DNA from: Oceanobacillus salinisoli
Lineage (GTDB): Bacteria > Bacillota > Bacilli > Bacillales > Amphibacillaceae
DNA: 64,000 bases
Assembly: GCF_009733865.1 (NCBI RefSeq)
Contig: NZ_WOFB01000016.1
Coordinates: 1-64,000, forward strand
Reading direction: 5' to 3'
Part shown: positions 27,297 to 35,448 of the stretch, piece after piece
Position numbering within the stretch: the first letter of the stretch is position 1
Layout: every line of letters begins with the position of its first letter
Position numbers and translations under genes: made by a program
The notes under the pieces: generated by a model
Database searches by the model: none
What the model saw: only the letters and a program-made list of their open reading frames with translations
Told to the model about the DNA's origin: nothing

Positions 27297-28943
27297 ATGG
27301 AAAGCTGGAAAGTAACGATAAAGGATGTACTGGCCAGAGACATATTTAATCACGCAAAATTAATTGCGGGACTAGGAGGTGGATACCGGGAAGTTAAGTG
27401 GACACATATTTTGGAAATGGATGATTTTGAGTCGTTTATAAATGGAGGCGAATTGATTCTAACTACCGGATCTAACATCCAATTTGATTCACCGGTTGGA
27501 ATTCCAAAGATTAATAAACTGATTGAGAAAGATGTTGCAGGGATTTGTATTGAATTAGGAACAAATGTGACCGAGGTATCCCCTGCAATTATAGAATTTG
27601 CCAACCAACATAACTTTCCCATTATCACCTTTGAACAAATCGTCAAATTTGTAGATATCACCCAAGACTTACATACCATCCTTATTAACCATCATCATCA
27701 AATGCTGAATAAACTTCATGTACTTTCCAAGCAATTTAATGAACTTTCTTTAGAACCAAATGGCATTTTAAAAATCCTAAAAGAATTACATTACCATTTT
27801 GATAGTGCCGTTTTACTTTTGACCGATGACACAAAAACGTTCTATTATCCTCCTAAAATTAAAAATCGCACAGAGTCTATTCATTCACTTATGGATAAAT
27901 TAATGAAAATAGAACCTTACAAAGAACATCTATTGGATAATGAATACTATATTTTCTTCCCGATTAAAGGACTTGGACACTCATGGGGAAATTTATGCTT
28001 ACAAAAGAGGGAGAATGACTTGGATGAATTTTCATTTTCCATCATAGACCGTGCTGCCTTGGCCATCGCGCAAATCATGCTGCGAAATAGAACCATAGAA
28101 GAAAGAAAGCAAAACCAGGAGGAAGAAATCGTTCAAAAATTAGTGAATGGAGAGGAATACCACTCCTCGGAGATTAATAAAGTACTGCCTTCCCCTGCGA
28201 AAAACCTTTTTTATAGAGTCATTCTTATAGAGAGTAGCTCAAATAATAAAGATATGAAAGAAGAGGATTGGGAAGAAATAAAGCTGCAGCAATCAATCAT
28301 TTTAAGGTCCTTATTTAAAAATTACGGATTTTTCCCTGCCATGTCCGTGACCAAAGATAAAATTGCAATTATCGCTTCTTTTTATAAAAATGGTAATGCC
28401 AAAAAAGATACAGAGAGCTTTATTCAGGTCACCAATGCAATGAAACAAATTCAGGAGAAAAATGTTCTTGTTGGAAATGATCTTTCTGTTGGTATCAGTA
28501 AACCTCAAAAGGATTTTTCATATATTGCGCAATGCTATCAGGAAGCAAACGACGTACTCTTTATACAGAAAACGAATATTTTGAATGCCTTGTTTTATGA
28601 AGAGATTGGGGTTTACCGGTTGTTAATTTCATTGTTTAATCATGAAGAATTGGAGTCGTTTGTATGGGACCACTTGGGACCTCTATTAGAATATGATCAA
28701 AAAATGAAAGGAAACCTGCTTATAACCCTTTCTGTTTATCTTGAAACAATGGGTTCCAAAAAGGAAACTGCGGACCGTCTATTCATTGTCCGACAAACAC
28801 TGTATCATCGTTTAGAGAAAATCAAGGAGTTACTAGGAGAAGAATTTATGGAACCCGTAAACCGGCAGGCTATTGAGTTAGCTGTTAGTGCCTACTCACT
28901 CATCCATAATAATTCAGAAAATGATAATATAACATTACAATAA
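27297..28943 (+). CDS. PucR-family transcriptional regulator
   Basis: 548 residues. The N-terminal PucR domain (about 8-130) has VKDVL-type opening and GGELILTTGSNIQF. A GGDEF-like central region follows. The C-terminal PucR helix-turn-helix (about 480-540) has LLITLSVYLETMGSKKETAD and RQTLYHRLEKIKELLG. Such proteins activate catabolism of purines, amino acids or amines. Divergent from the aminotransferase operon, it most likely senses beta-alanine or a product. AGGGCTTGCA-type weak ribosome binding site before the ATG. Confidence 0.9.
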   Translation: MESWKVTIKDVLARDIFNHAKLIAGLGGGYREVKWTHILEMDDFESFINGGELILTTGSNIQFDSPVGIPKINKLIEKDVAGICIELGTNVTEVSPAIIEFANQHNFPIITFEQIVKFVDITQDLHTILINHHHQMLNKLHVLSKQFNELSLEPNGILKILKELHYHFDSAVLLLTDDTKTFYYPPKIKNRTESIHSLMDKLMKIEPYKEHLLDNEYYIFFPIKGLGHSWGNLCLQKRENDLDEFSFSIIDRAALAIAQIMLRNRTIEERKQNQEEEIVQKLVNGEEYHSSEINKVLPSPAKNLFYRVILIESSSNNKDMKEEDWEEIKLQQSIILRSLFKNYGFFPAMSVTKDKIAIIASFYKNGNAKKDTESFIQVTNAMKQIQEKNVLVGNDLSVGISKPQKDFSYIAQCYQEANDVLFIQKTNILNALFYEEIGVYRLLISLFNHEELESFVWDHLGPLLEYDQKMKGNLLITLSVYLETMGSKKETADRLFIVRQTLYHRLEKIKELLGEEFMEPVNRQAIELAVSAYSLIHNNSENDNITLQ

Positions 28944-29034
28944 GCTTGCTAATCGTCCATTTCCCGCAAACCATAAGGAGTCATAGCAAATCTGTGATTC
29001 CTTATGATGGATATCGTAATCGTTGTCTAATGAT

Positions 29035-29110
29035 CGTTTTTCTTATACTTAGGACCTTAAAATTTTAGCTACGGCGATTGTCATTCTTTGCTAAAATTTT
29101 ATACTTTCCC
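29035..29110. repeat. dispersed inverted-repeat element, copy 1
   Basis: TTTTTCTTATACTTAGGAC, then TAAAATTTTAGC and its exact inverse GCTAAAATTTTA about 20 bp later, then a TACTTTCC tail. Nearly the same arrangement occurs at 39946-40022. It may be a small non-autonomous element. Confidence 0.65.
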
Positions 29111-29116
29111 AAAGTG

Positions 29117-29148
29117 AAAATAAGCCTGGTTTAACCAGAGCTTATTTT
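29117..29148 (+). terminator. hairpin terminator downstream of pucR
   Basis: AAAATAAGC and GCTTATTTT form the outer stem, and CTGG/CCAG continue it inside. A TTATTTTATT run follows. It lies 174 bp past the pucR stop, with repeat copy 1 in between. Confidence 0.65.
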
Positions 29149-29366
29149 ATTATGGAATTTTAACTGAATAACACCACCATCAGCAAAAATTTGTACTTCA
29201 GCTATCCTTTGAACCTCAAGCTTTTTAATAAAGGAACGCGATAGGTTTGCTAATGGCAGTCCGTATCCTTTCAGCCAGGAATTCGCCATCTATTTTTAGC
29301 ATACCTTTATTATACTCCACAAAAATACCCACTTTTTCACTGACCTCGAACCGTCCCGATGCTTCT
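29131..29366 (-). pseudogene. frameshifted remnant of an unidentified gene
   Basis: One minus-strand frame reads RFEVSEKVGIFVEYNKGMLK, then IDGEFLAERIRTAISKPIAF and a stop. The adjacent frame continues IKKLEVQRIAEVQIFADGGV and ends at 29131 inside the terminator stem. The two look like one protein with a one-base shift. The family is not recognised. Confidence 0.35.
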
Positions 29367-29582
29367 CATATTATTTTGATTATTCGAAGATGGGGAGTCT
29401 GTTACTTAGTTCTGGATGTTGGGCCTGGTAAGGTGCAATGTTTATGGAACAGAATAGAATTCTTAAGTGTAGCAAGATCGACACAAACGTTGAGAGGAAT
29501 GTGCAGTTGTTTTTGAAATATTAATCATTGATGTATTAGGTAAATGAGTCTAATATATATTTATATAGTGTATTGAGATGAA

Positions 29583-30902
29583 ATGAGGTTGAAAATAGTG
29601 GGAAGTATAAGATTGAGTAATCCGAAAAGAAATTATAATACTAAAAATTGTAAAGAGAATTGGTTTGATTATTATGCAGGATACTCACCAGAATTTGTTG
29701 AAGATACGATAAAATATCTAAATCTCCCTTCGAACTCAATTATTCTAGATCCATGGAATGGTATTGGTACTACGACACAAGTTGTTGAAGAGTTAGGATA
29801 TAGAGCGATTGGTTATGACATCAATCCTGTAATGGTAATAGTCGCAAAAGCGAAGAGAATTGATTATATAAGTTTGGTAAATGCTGAAAAGGAAAGCAAT
29901 GAATTAATTAATAAAGGAAAATCATACTATTTAACAGATGAGCATGTACAGACTGATCCACTCGGTGTATGGTTAAATCCATGTAGTATTTTACCATTTA
30001 GGAAATTGGAAAGGGCTATTTTGGAGAAAAATGAAATTCATGATAAAAAAAAATTGCAAGTAAAGAATTATGAAAACATATCAAATGAAGTTGCATTTTA
30101 TTACTTAGCCTTATTTAAGACAATAAAGGAGCTTTTATCTGTATTTAGATCATCAAATCCAACCTGGGTAAAGAGACCAAAATTAGCAAGTGAAAGAATA
30201 AATGTTAATGAAAGTATAGTATATGAATCATTCTTAAATAATATATCTAAAATGGCATCCTCTGTTGATTTAGAAAGCCCAAATTTAATTAATAAAAAAA
30301 ACAATGATATTATCCTATCTGTTAGTACATCTGAATCTTTACCTCTTCCTAATGATTCCGTAGATGCGATTATTGCATCACCTCCATATTGTACGAGAAT
30401 AGACTATGCTATTGCTACCGTTTTAGAATTAGCATTATTAGGATTTTCTTCAGATGAATATTTTAGTACTTTAAGAAATAAGATGATAGGTACACCTACA
30501 ATCTCAAAAGAAGAAATAGTAGTTAAAAATGAATGGGGCAAAACCGCTAATTATTTCTTGAAATTAGTTTCTGAACATGAATCTAAAGCATCTCTTTCAT
30601 ATTATTATAAAATATATCTACAATATTTTAATTCAATGTATAGGTCGCTTAAAGAAATAAATCGTGTCATGAAAAAAGGAAGTCACTGTGTTTTGGTAGT
30701 TCAAGACTCTTACTATAAGGATATATTGATAGATTTATCGGCTGTTTTTTCGGAAATGGTAGAAGAGGTATCTTGGAAGATTGAAAACAAGATAAGCTAT
30801 CATAACAAACGGACTTTAGCCTCAATCCATCAAGGGACCAAAAAATACAGAAAAAACTCTTCTGTAAAAGAGACTGCATTAATATTCCAAAAAAAAGAAT
30901 AG
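29583..30902 (+). CDS. DNA methyltransferase (SPPY type) of a defence-like island
   Basis: 439 residues. The SAM-binding motif I is LDPWNGIGTTTQVVEELGYR near residue 55, preceded by YYAGYSPEFVEDTI. The catalytic motif IV SPPYCTRIDYA lies near 265. This order (I before IV) and SPPY suggest an N4-cytosine or N6-adenine DNA methylase. The C-terminal half has NSMYRSLKEINRVMKKGSH, as in DNA modification methylases. Followed after 13 bp by a DUF262 gene and then a HEPN nuclease gene, it is probably the self-marking arm of a restriction-like system. ATG at 29583 has a poor ribosome binding site; GTG at 29598 behind TGAGG is an alternative. Confidence 0.88.
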   Translation: MRLKIVGSIRLSNPKRNYNTKNCKENWFDYYAGYSPEFVEDTIKYLNLPSNSIILDPWNGIGTTTQVVEELGYRAIGYDINPVMVIVAKAKRIDYISLVNAEKESNELINKGKSYYLTDEHVQTDPLGVWLNPCSILPFRKLERAILEKNEIHDKKKLQVKNYENISNEVAFYYLALFKTIKELLSVFRSSNPTWVKRPKLASERINVNESIVYESFLNNISKMASSVDLESPNLINKKNNDIILSVSTSESLPLPNDSVDAIIASPPYCTRIDYAIATVLELALLGFSSDEYFSTLRNKMIGTPTISKEEIVVKNEWGKTANYFLKLVSEHESKASLSYYYKIYLQYFNSMYRSLKEINRVMKKGSHCVLVVQDSYYKDILIDLSAVFSEMVEEVSWKIENKISYHNKRTLASIHQGTKKYRKNSSVKETALIFQKKE

Positions 30903-30915
30903 GGTGGTGTTTTAT

Positions 30916-32023
30916 TTGTCAGGTGGTATCGATTTAGTGAATGCTGTTGATCAAAAAATAGAAAAAGTAAGAACAAAAAGTTTGGATTTGTCTTTTAATG
31001 AATTAATGGATATGTACGAGGATGGAGAACTTTTGATATCTCCAGATTATCAAAGGCTATTTAGATGGACTGAAGGGAGTCAGTCAAGATTTATAGAATC
31101 GTTAATTCTTGAAATGCCAGTTCCGCCTATTTTTTTCATTGAGCGAGAAGAGGGTGTTTATGAATTAATAGATGGCTTACAACGAATTTCTTCTTATTTA
31201 CATTTTAGAGGAAAAATGAAGATGGTACTTTTAAAAGACTTGAATTAAGTGATTGCGATATTGTACCTGAATTAAATGGACATACCTATGATGATTTACC
31301 AAAAGCTTTGGCTATTAAGTTAAAGAGAAACTTTATTCGAGTGGAGATTTTGAGAAAAGAAAGCGACCAGCGGCTAAGGTATTATATGTTTAAAAGGTTA
31401 AACACTGGTGGTGAAAACCTTAAGCCACAGGAGATTAGAAACAGTACAATTAAATTATTGAATGATGATTTTAACCAATTTATTGTGAAAATGAGTAATG
31501 TGGATTCATTTAAAAATTGTATAAGTAATATATCCAGTGAAAAAAAGAGCAACGATATGATCAAGAGCTTGTACTTAGATTTTTTGCATTTAAAAATTAC
31601 CGAGACAACTATAAACATGATGTGGGAGAATTCTTAACAGATTATTTGGAAGAAGTTTCTGACCCAGAGAACACCACTGTGGTATTCGATTATGAAAAAG
31701 AAGAAAAACTGTTCAAAAAGACATTTGAGATACTAAGTAAAACGTTAGATAATCAAATATTTTCAGGAACAAATAAGCATGGTAACTTGATAACTAGGTT
31801 TTTAACTTATCATTATGAAGCTTTTTCCTTGGGTATTCAGAAGGTTCTAGAGGAAGTTGATACTACCAACACAGATATGATTGAAAAACTAAAAAAAGAA
31901 TTTATGAATATAAAGAATGATGCCGATTTTCGAAAGATGACAACTGGCGGAGGTAAGAATTACTCTGCACCTCTTAACGGAAGAATAAATTTTGTGGAAA
32001 AAAGAGTTGAGCGGTTACTATGA
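30916..32023 (+). pseudogene. DUF262 (GmrS/ParB-like nuclease) protein, frame broken twice
   Basis: Restoring two single bases gives about 369 residues. The first segment (to 31248) carries the DUF262 signatures PDYQRLFRW and DGLQRISS. The middle segment has RLNTGGENLKPQEIRNS, the family's conserved box. The third (31622 onward) runs FLTDYLEEV to GGGKNYSAPLNGRINFVEKR. The breaks lie at GGAAAAATGAAG (about 31213) and TTTAAAAATTACC (about 31591); adding one A at each run rejoins the frames. Start taken as TTG 30916, 8 bases after AGGGTGG. It may be truly inactivated or reflect homopolymer sequencing errors. No DUF1524/HNH domain is fused, unlike full GmrSD. Confidence 0.8.
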
Positions 32024-32712
32024 ATATTTTAGATATCCGTGCACAGATTGAAGAAGAAATTACATGGAGATCAAATGAAATCCGCTTTTTAAAAAATCAG
32101 TTATCCAATATCTCTAAGGAAAGTGATAGGGAGAAATATCGTAAGTCACTTGTTGTTATGCTTTATTCACATTATGAAGGATTCTGCAAAACATTATTTC
32201 TGATTTACGTACACGAGATCAATATAAAAAGAATTTCTAGATCTCAAGTAAACAATTTTATTGCCACTGCTTCATTTGAGGAAGCATTTAGGGCTTATGA
32301 TAACAAAGATAAAAAAAATAAATTCTTTAAAAAGTTATTGCCTGAAGATGAAAAATTACATAGGTATTCTCGTCAAGTAGACTTCTTAAGTGCTATGGAC
32401 GACCTTTGGAAGGAAAAAGTAGTAATTCCTGAAAAGATAATAGATACCGAATCCAACCTAAAGCCTGTAGTTCTAAGGAAGTTACTTTTTAGACTAGGAT
32501 TTCCATATGATAGTTTTGCGCATTATGAAGGTAAAATAGACCTTTTATTAAATAAAAGAAATAATATTGCACATGGAACTGAAAAAGAGGGTATTAATGA
32601 AGACGATTATAATAAAATTGAAAAAGCGACATTTGGTATTATAGATGAACTTAAAATCATGATTATTAAGGCACTGGAAAATAAGGTATACCTTAAAGAG
32701 GGGATAACATGA
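32020..32712 (+). CDS. MAE_28990/MAE_18760-family HEPN ribonuclease-like protein
   Basis: 230 residues, all helical. The opening IRAQIEEEITWRSNEIRFLK and VVMLYSHYEGFCKTLFLIYV match the MAE_28990 HEPN group. The active-site motif R-x4-H appears as RNNIAHG near residue 180. HEPN proteins of this group are predicted RNases in defence clusters. The ATG overlaps the DUF262 stop (ATGA), so it is translationally coupled. It likely acts as toxin or effector, for example cutting RNA when phage DNA is detected; that role is inferred. Confidence 0.85.
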   Translation: MNILDIRAQIEEEITWRSNEIRFLKNQLSNISKESDREKYRKSLVVMLYSHYEGFCKTLFLIYVHEINIKRISRSQVNNFIATASFEEAFRAYDNKDKKNKFFKKLLPEDEKLHRYSRQVDFLSAMDDLWKEKVVIPEKIIDTESNLKPVVLRKLLFRLGFPYDSFAHYEGKIDLLLNKRNNIAHGTEKEGINEDDYNKIEKATFGIIDELKIMIIKALENKVYLKEGIT

Positions 32713-32815
32713 TCTACCTTTATTAATTAAAATCAATAGTATTGGGATTAATTGAATCTTGGCTATGGGGTTGGCCATCGCTACGTAAATGTGCTTAAGT
32801 ATATAATATATGAAA

Positions 32816-32844
32816 GGAGAGTAGGTTCCTGCGATCTACTCTCC
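32816..32844 (+). terminator. hairpin closing the methylase-DUF262-HEPN operon
   Basis: GGAGAGTAG and CTACTCTCC form a perfect stem with an 11-base loop, followed by TTAATTAATA. It lies 104 bp after the HEPN stop codon. Confidence 0.6.
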
Positions 32845-32879
32845 TTAATTAATAGATAATATTATAGAATATAGCTATA

Positions 32880-33062
32880 ATTATAAGTAAGGTAACTACA
32901 TAAAGAGGATGGGCGGTTGGCCATCTCCCAAAGGAGCGATGTGGTTTGTAGGCTATGATGTCAGACCCCCATTGCCTGGGAGCCACTCTCCTTTTAGCCT
33001 TGTGCACTTTAGCACATTAACGCAGCTGGAAGCTGACCCATTGGCCCAAGCCGGGGTGCTTT
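32880..33062. other. GC-rich, hairpin-rich stretch of unknown nature
   Basis: No protein frame stands out. The base composition is clearly richer in G and C than the AT-rich island before it. Local stems include TGTGC/GCACA, CAGCT/AGCTG and CTCCCAAAGGAG. The phrase GGTTGGCCATC at 32910 also occurs at 32770, just before the operon terminator. It could be an RNA gene, an insertion-sequence end or the edge of the island. Confidence 0.35.
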
Positions 33063-33064
33063 AA

Positions 33065-33098
33065 TGGTGCCTGTTACTTCCCGAATTTTGTCGAATAG
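33065..33098 (+). repeat. dispersed GGTGCCTG repeat, copy 3
   Basis: GGTGCCTGTTACTTCCCG plus AATTTTGTCGAATAG; same family as copies at 17593, 22113 and 34645. Confidence 0.75.
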
Positions 33099-33259
33099 AA
33101 TCGATTTTTACTTACAATGCCCTCGGACAGGTTCACTGCCCCAATAATCAATCAAACACATTATGCCTTGGCCTAACTCAATCTATAATTCTATTCTCAT
33201 AGACTCCCCCCTATCCCTCCATCTCAAAATCCTTTATAATAGTCTACGAGGTGTTTATA

Positions 33260-34483
33260 ATGAGCAACAAAAACAATGCAAATAGAGAATTAGAAAAGAA
33301 CATAAAGTATCCTTTAACTGGATTAGAAGATATGAGAACAGATCTCAGGAATAATTTAGAACAGAGATACTGGGGAAACGGCGTAAATGTTCCTTTTACG
33401 TTACATGAAGGATTAAGTAACTATAGGAAATACGAATTAGAGGATATAAGAAAGTTTTTCGAATTAAAAGGGGTAAGCAGTTTTAATAAAGCCAAACTCA
33501 TCGCAGTATTAGAAGAAAAAATACCCGAGCTTCTTGAAGAAGTATGCCTTGGGTGGGATACCGAGCGCTTTAGGCTGTTAACCAAAATAGCGAAAAACGG
33601 TGGTTATATCCCTTCGCCTGATTTAGAATCATTTAAAATCCAATATCTTCGTAATAGCGGTATCATTTATACTGGAACGTTTCAGAATAAAAATGTTTTA
33701 GCATTGCCTGTTGAATTAATTGAACCAGTCCTTTCCCTGGAAAGAAATATGAAAGTAAGGGCTGCAGTAAAGAGAAATACAGAATGGATCAAGCTTACTA
33801 ATGGGATGTTACATTATTATGGAACATTAAATGTTACACAATTAGAAAAGCTACTGGAATCTTATGTCACAGATCTCTTCACTTTTTCAGAATATATTTC
33901 CTTCATTTACAATGGAGAGGATTATTATAAGACGTACTATATTAATGAATATGGTTTGTCAAACGTGTATGTAACCAATCCGGAATTAGTGACAAGGGAA
34001 CAACGGATGAGAAAAGATGTCTCCTTTTATCCCTTTTCGAAAAATCAGCTTCTCCAGGCCAGTGAACTAGACTTTATGGAAAAGAACGAAAGCTATATCC
34101 AATTATTCAACCACATCATGCAGCATTATGAAATTACGGAAGAGGGAGCATGGAGTATTTTAGAAGACTGTGTGCTTGCAACGAAGGATGGAGACAGTCT
34201 GCAAGATGTGATGGAATATTTAGCCGATACATTTGAATTTAATGGAATAGATGAGATGCAGGCATTCATGGACAAAGTGGTTAATTTAATGAATAACACG
34301 AAACAATGGTTTTTGAAAGGTTATTCATCATTGGAGTTAAGAGCACAGGAAGAAGGAACGCTACAGCCATTACCAAAAACGAAATTCAAATCTAGTAAAA
34401 GTAATAAAAAAGAAAAAGTTGGTAGAAATGATCCTTGTCCATGTGGAAGTGGGAAAAAGTATAAGAAATGTTGTGGGAGATAA
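33260..34483 (+). CDS. SEC-C motif protein of unknown function
   Basis: 407 residues from the ATG at 33260 (GAGGTG is 7 bases upstream). The C-terminus is a SEC-C zinc motif, GRNDPCPCGSGKKYKKCCGR, as found at the end of SecA and in many solitary proteins. Residues about 55-95 look like a SAP-type helix pair (YRKYELEDIRKFFELKGVSS). The long helical middle has no recognised domain. A solitary gene; SEC-C proteins often bind zinc and interact with ribosomes or SecB, but its task here is unknown. Confidence 0.8.
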   Translation: MSNKNNANRELEKNIKYPLTGLEDMRTDLRNNLEQRYWGNGVNVPFTLHEGLSNYRKYELEDIRKFFELKGVSSFNKAKLIAVLEEKIPELLEEVCLGWDTERFRLLTKIAKNGGYIPSPDLESFKIQYLRNSGIIYTGTFQNKNVLALPVELIEPVLSLERNMKVRAAVKRNTEWIKLTNGMLHYYGTLNVTQLEKLLESYVTDLFTFSEYISFIYNGEDYYKTYYINEYGLSNVYVTNPELVTREQRMRKDVSFYPFSKNQLLQASELDFMEKNESYIQLFNHIMQHYEITEEGAWSILEDCVLATKDGDSLQDVMEYLADTFEFNGIDEMQAFMDKVVNLMNNTKQWFLKGYSSLELRAQEEGTLQPLPKTKFKSSKSNKKEKVGRNDPCPCGSGKKYKKCCGR

Positions 34484-34517
34484 TTGTAGGTAGCGTTAGA
34501 GACACGTTAAATTCTTG

Positions 34518-34582
34518 GTGTAAGGTTGGGAGTCGCGCGATTTACGTTTATCTTCGTGCGATTTCATTCGGCTCTCGCGTGG
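34518..34582 (+). repeat. short minisatellite (locus 5)
   Basis: TCGCGCG, then ATTTACGTTTATCTTCGTGC(G) and ATTTCATTCGGCTCTCGCGT: two to three units of the 21-bp array family, same orientation as the others. Confidence 0.55.
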
Positions 34583-34644
34583 TATAATTAAATAATTGAT
34601 TATAAAGAACTGGGAATACGCTTATAACCCTACAACACACTAAA

Positions 34645-34685
34645 ATTCGACATTTTTTGACAAAATCCGGGAAGTAACAGGCACC
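34645..34685 (-). repeat. dispersed GGTGCCTG repeat, copy 4 (inverted)
   Basis: ATTCGACATTTTTTGACAAA and CCGGGAAGTAACAGGCACC, the reverse complement of copies at 17593, 22113 and 33065. Confidence 0.75.
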
Positions 34686-34733
34686 CATCCTCCAGACCCC
34701 AGCAACCATACCATATGATGGAGGGATGATAAC

Positions 34734-34790
34734 ATGGAAAGAGAAGCAAAACATCACGAGGTTGACCTTAAAAAAGAAGAAAAAGTATAA
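34734..34790 (+). CDS. possible 18-residue microprotein
   Basis: ATG preceded by GGAGGG at good distance encodes MEREAKHHEVDLKKEEKV and a stop directly before a strong terminator. The charged peptide has no known relative to me. Ribosome binding site plus terminator make it more than chance, but it may be only a short transcript tail. Confidence 0.35.
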   Translation: MEREAKHHEVDLKKEEKV

Positions 34791-34831
34791 AAAAAGGAAC
34801 AAGGTCTAATAAACACCCCGTTCCCTTTTTT
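34791..34831 (-). terminator. terminator of hxlAB
   Basis: AAAAAGGAAC and GTTCCCTTTTT, with AAGGT and ACCCC also partly pairing, form a hairpin with U-runs on both strands. It lies 57 bp past the hxlB stop codon and could also serve the plus-strand microprotein. Confidence 0.8.
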
Positions 34832-34887
34832 TAATTTCAAACCTAAATCCTTTAACCATCGATACATGGCCAATGCGTCTAACCCAT

Positions 34888-35448
34888 CTATTCTAAATTA
34901 GCATGCCTTCCATACATAGTTTTGGCGGTTAATCCTTTTTTGGACATTAATTTTAAAATTATCGCATCATACACCAATAAGAGCGATTGTTCAAATAAGG
35001 ACCCCATAGGCTGTACGGACTCCTTGCTGTCATCATTTCCTTTTGTTTGCGCTTCTATTTTGATGCTTAAGTCTGATAATTGAGCAATTGTTGATTCCGG
35101 GTTAATCGTCATAACAGCTATTTTCGCCCCGATACTTTTTGCTTTTTCCGCCATCACGACAAGTGTTTTTGTTTCACCTGAACCACTGCCAATAATAAAC
35201 AGATCATTTTCTTCTAAGTTCGGAGTCACGGTCTCTCCAACAACATAAGCATCCAGCCCCATATGCATCATACGCATTGCAAATGCTTTTGCCATTAGAC
35301 CAGAGCGACCTGCACCAGCAACCATTACTTTCCCTGCTCGTAAAATCTCATCAGCAAATTTTTCCATTTCTTCATGATTGATAGTGTTGAGTGACTTTTC
35401 GATTTCCTTTAATATAGTAGTAGTGTAAGTAGTTTCTGAGAATACCAT
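34888..35448 (-). CDS. hxlB: 6-phospho-3-hexuloisomerase
   Basis: 186 residues, normal for Phi/HxlB. A single SIS domain with GAGRSGLMAKAFAMRMMHMG (about 46-65) and IGSGSGETKTLV (about 90-101); the sugar-phosphate-binding serines are present. It isomerises hexulose 6-phosphate to fructose 6-phosphate, the second step of the ribulose monophosphate route that fixes formaldehyde. It starts directly after the hxlA stop, with the ribosome binding site AAGGGG inside hxlA. Confidence 0.95.
   Translation of the reverse strand: MVFSETTYTTTILKEIEKSLNTINHEEMEKFADEILRAGKVMVAGAGRSGLMAKAFAMRMMHMGLDAYVVGETVTPNLEENDLFIIGSGSGETKTLVVMAEKAKSIGAKIAVMTINPESTIAQLSDLSIKIEAQTKGNDDSKESVQPMGSLFEQSLLLVYDAIILKLMSKKGLTAKTMYGRHANLE

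Noticed and set aside
29247-29516. 89-codon plus-strand frame before the methylase
   Set aside because: The opposite strand carries better protein-like text (a frameshifted remnant), and this frame lacks a ribosome binding site.
30904-30915. GTG at 30904 as DUF262 start
   Set aside because: AGGGTGG overlaps it; the TTG at 30916 has proper spacing.
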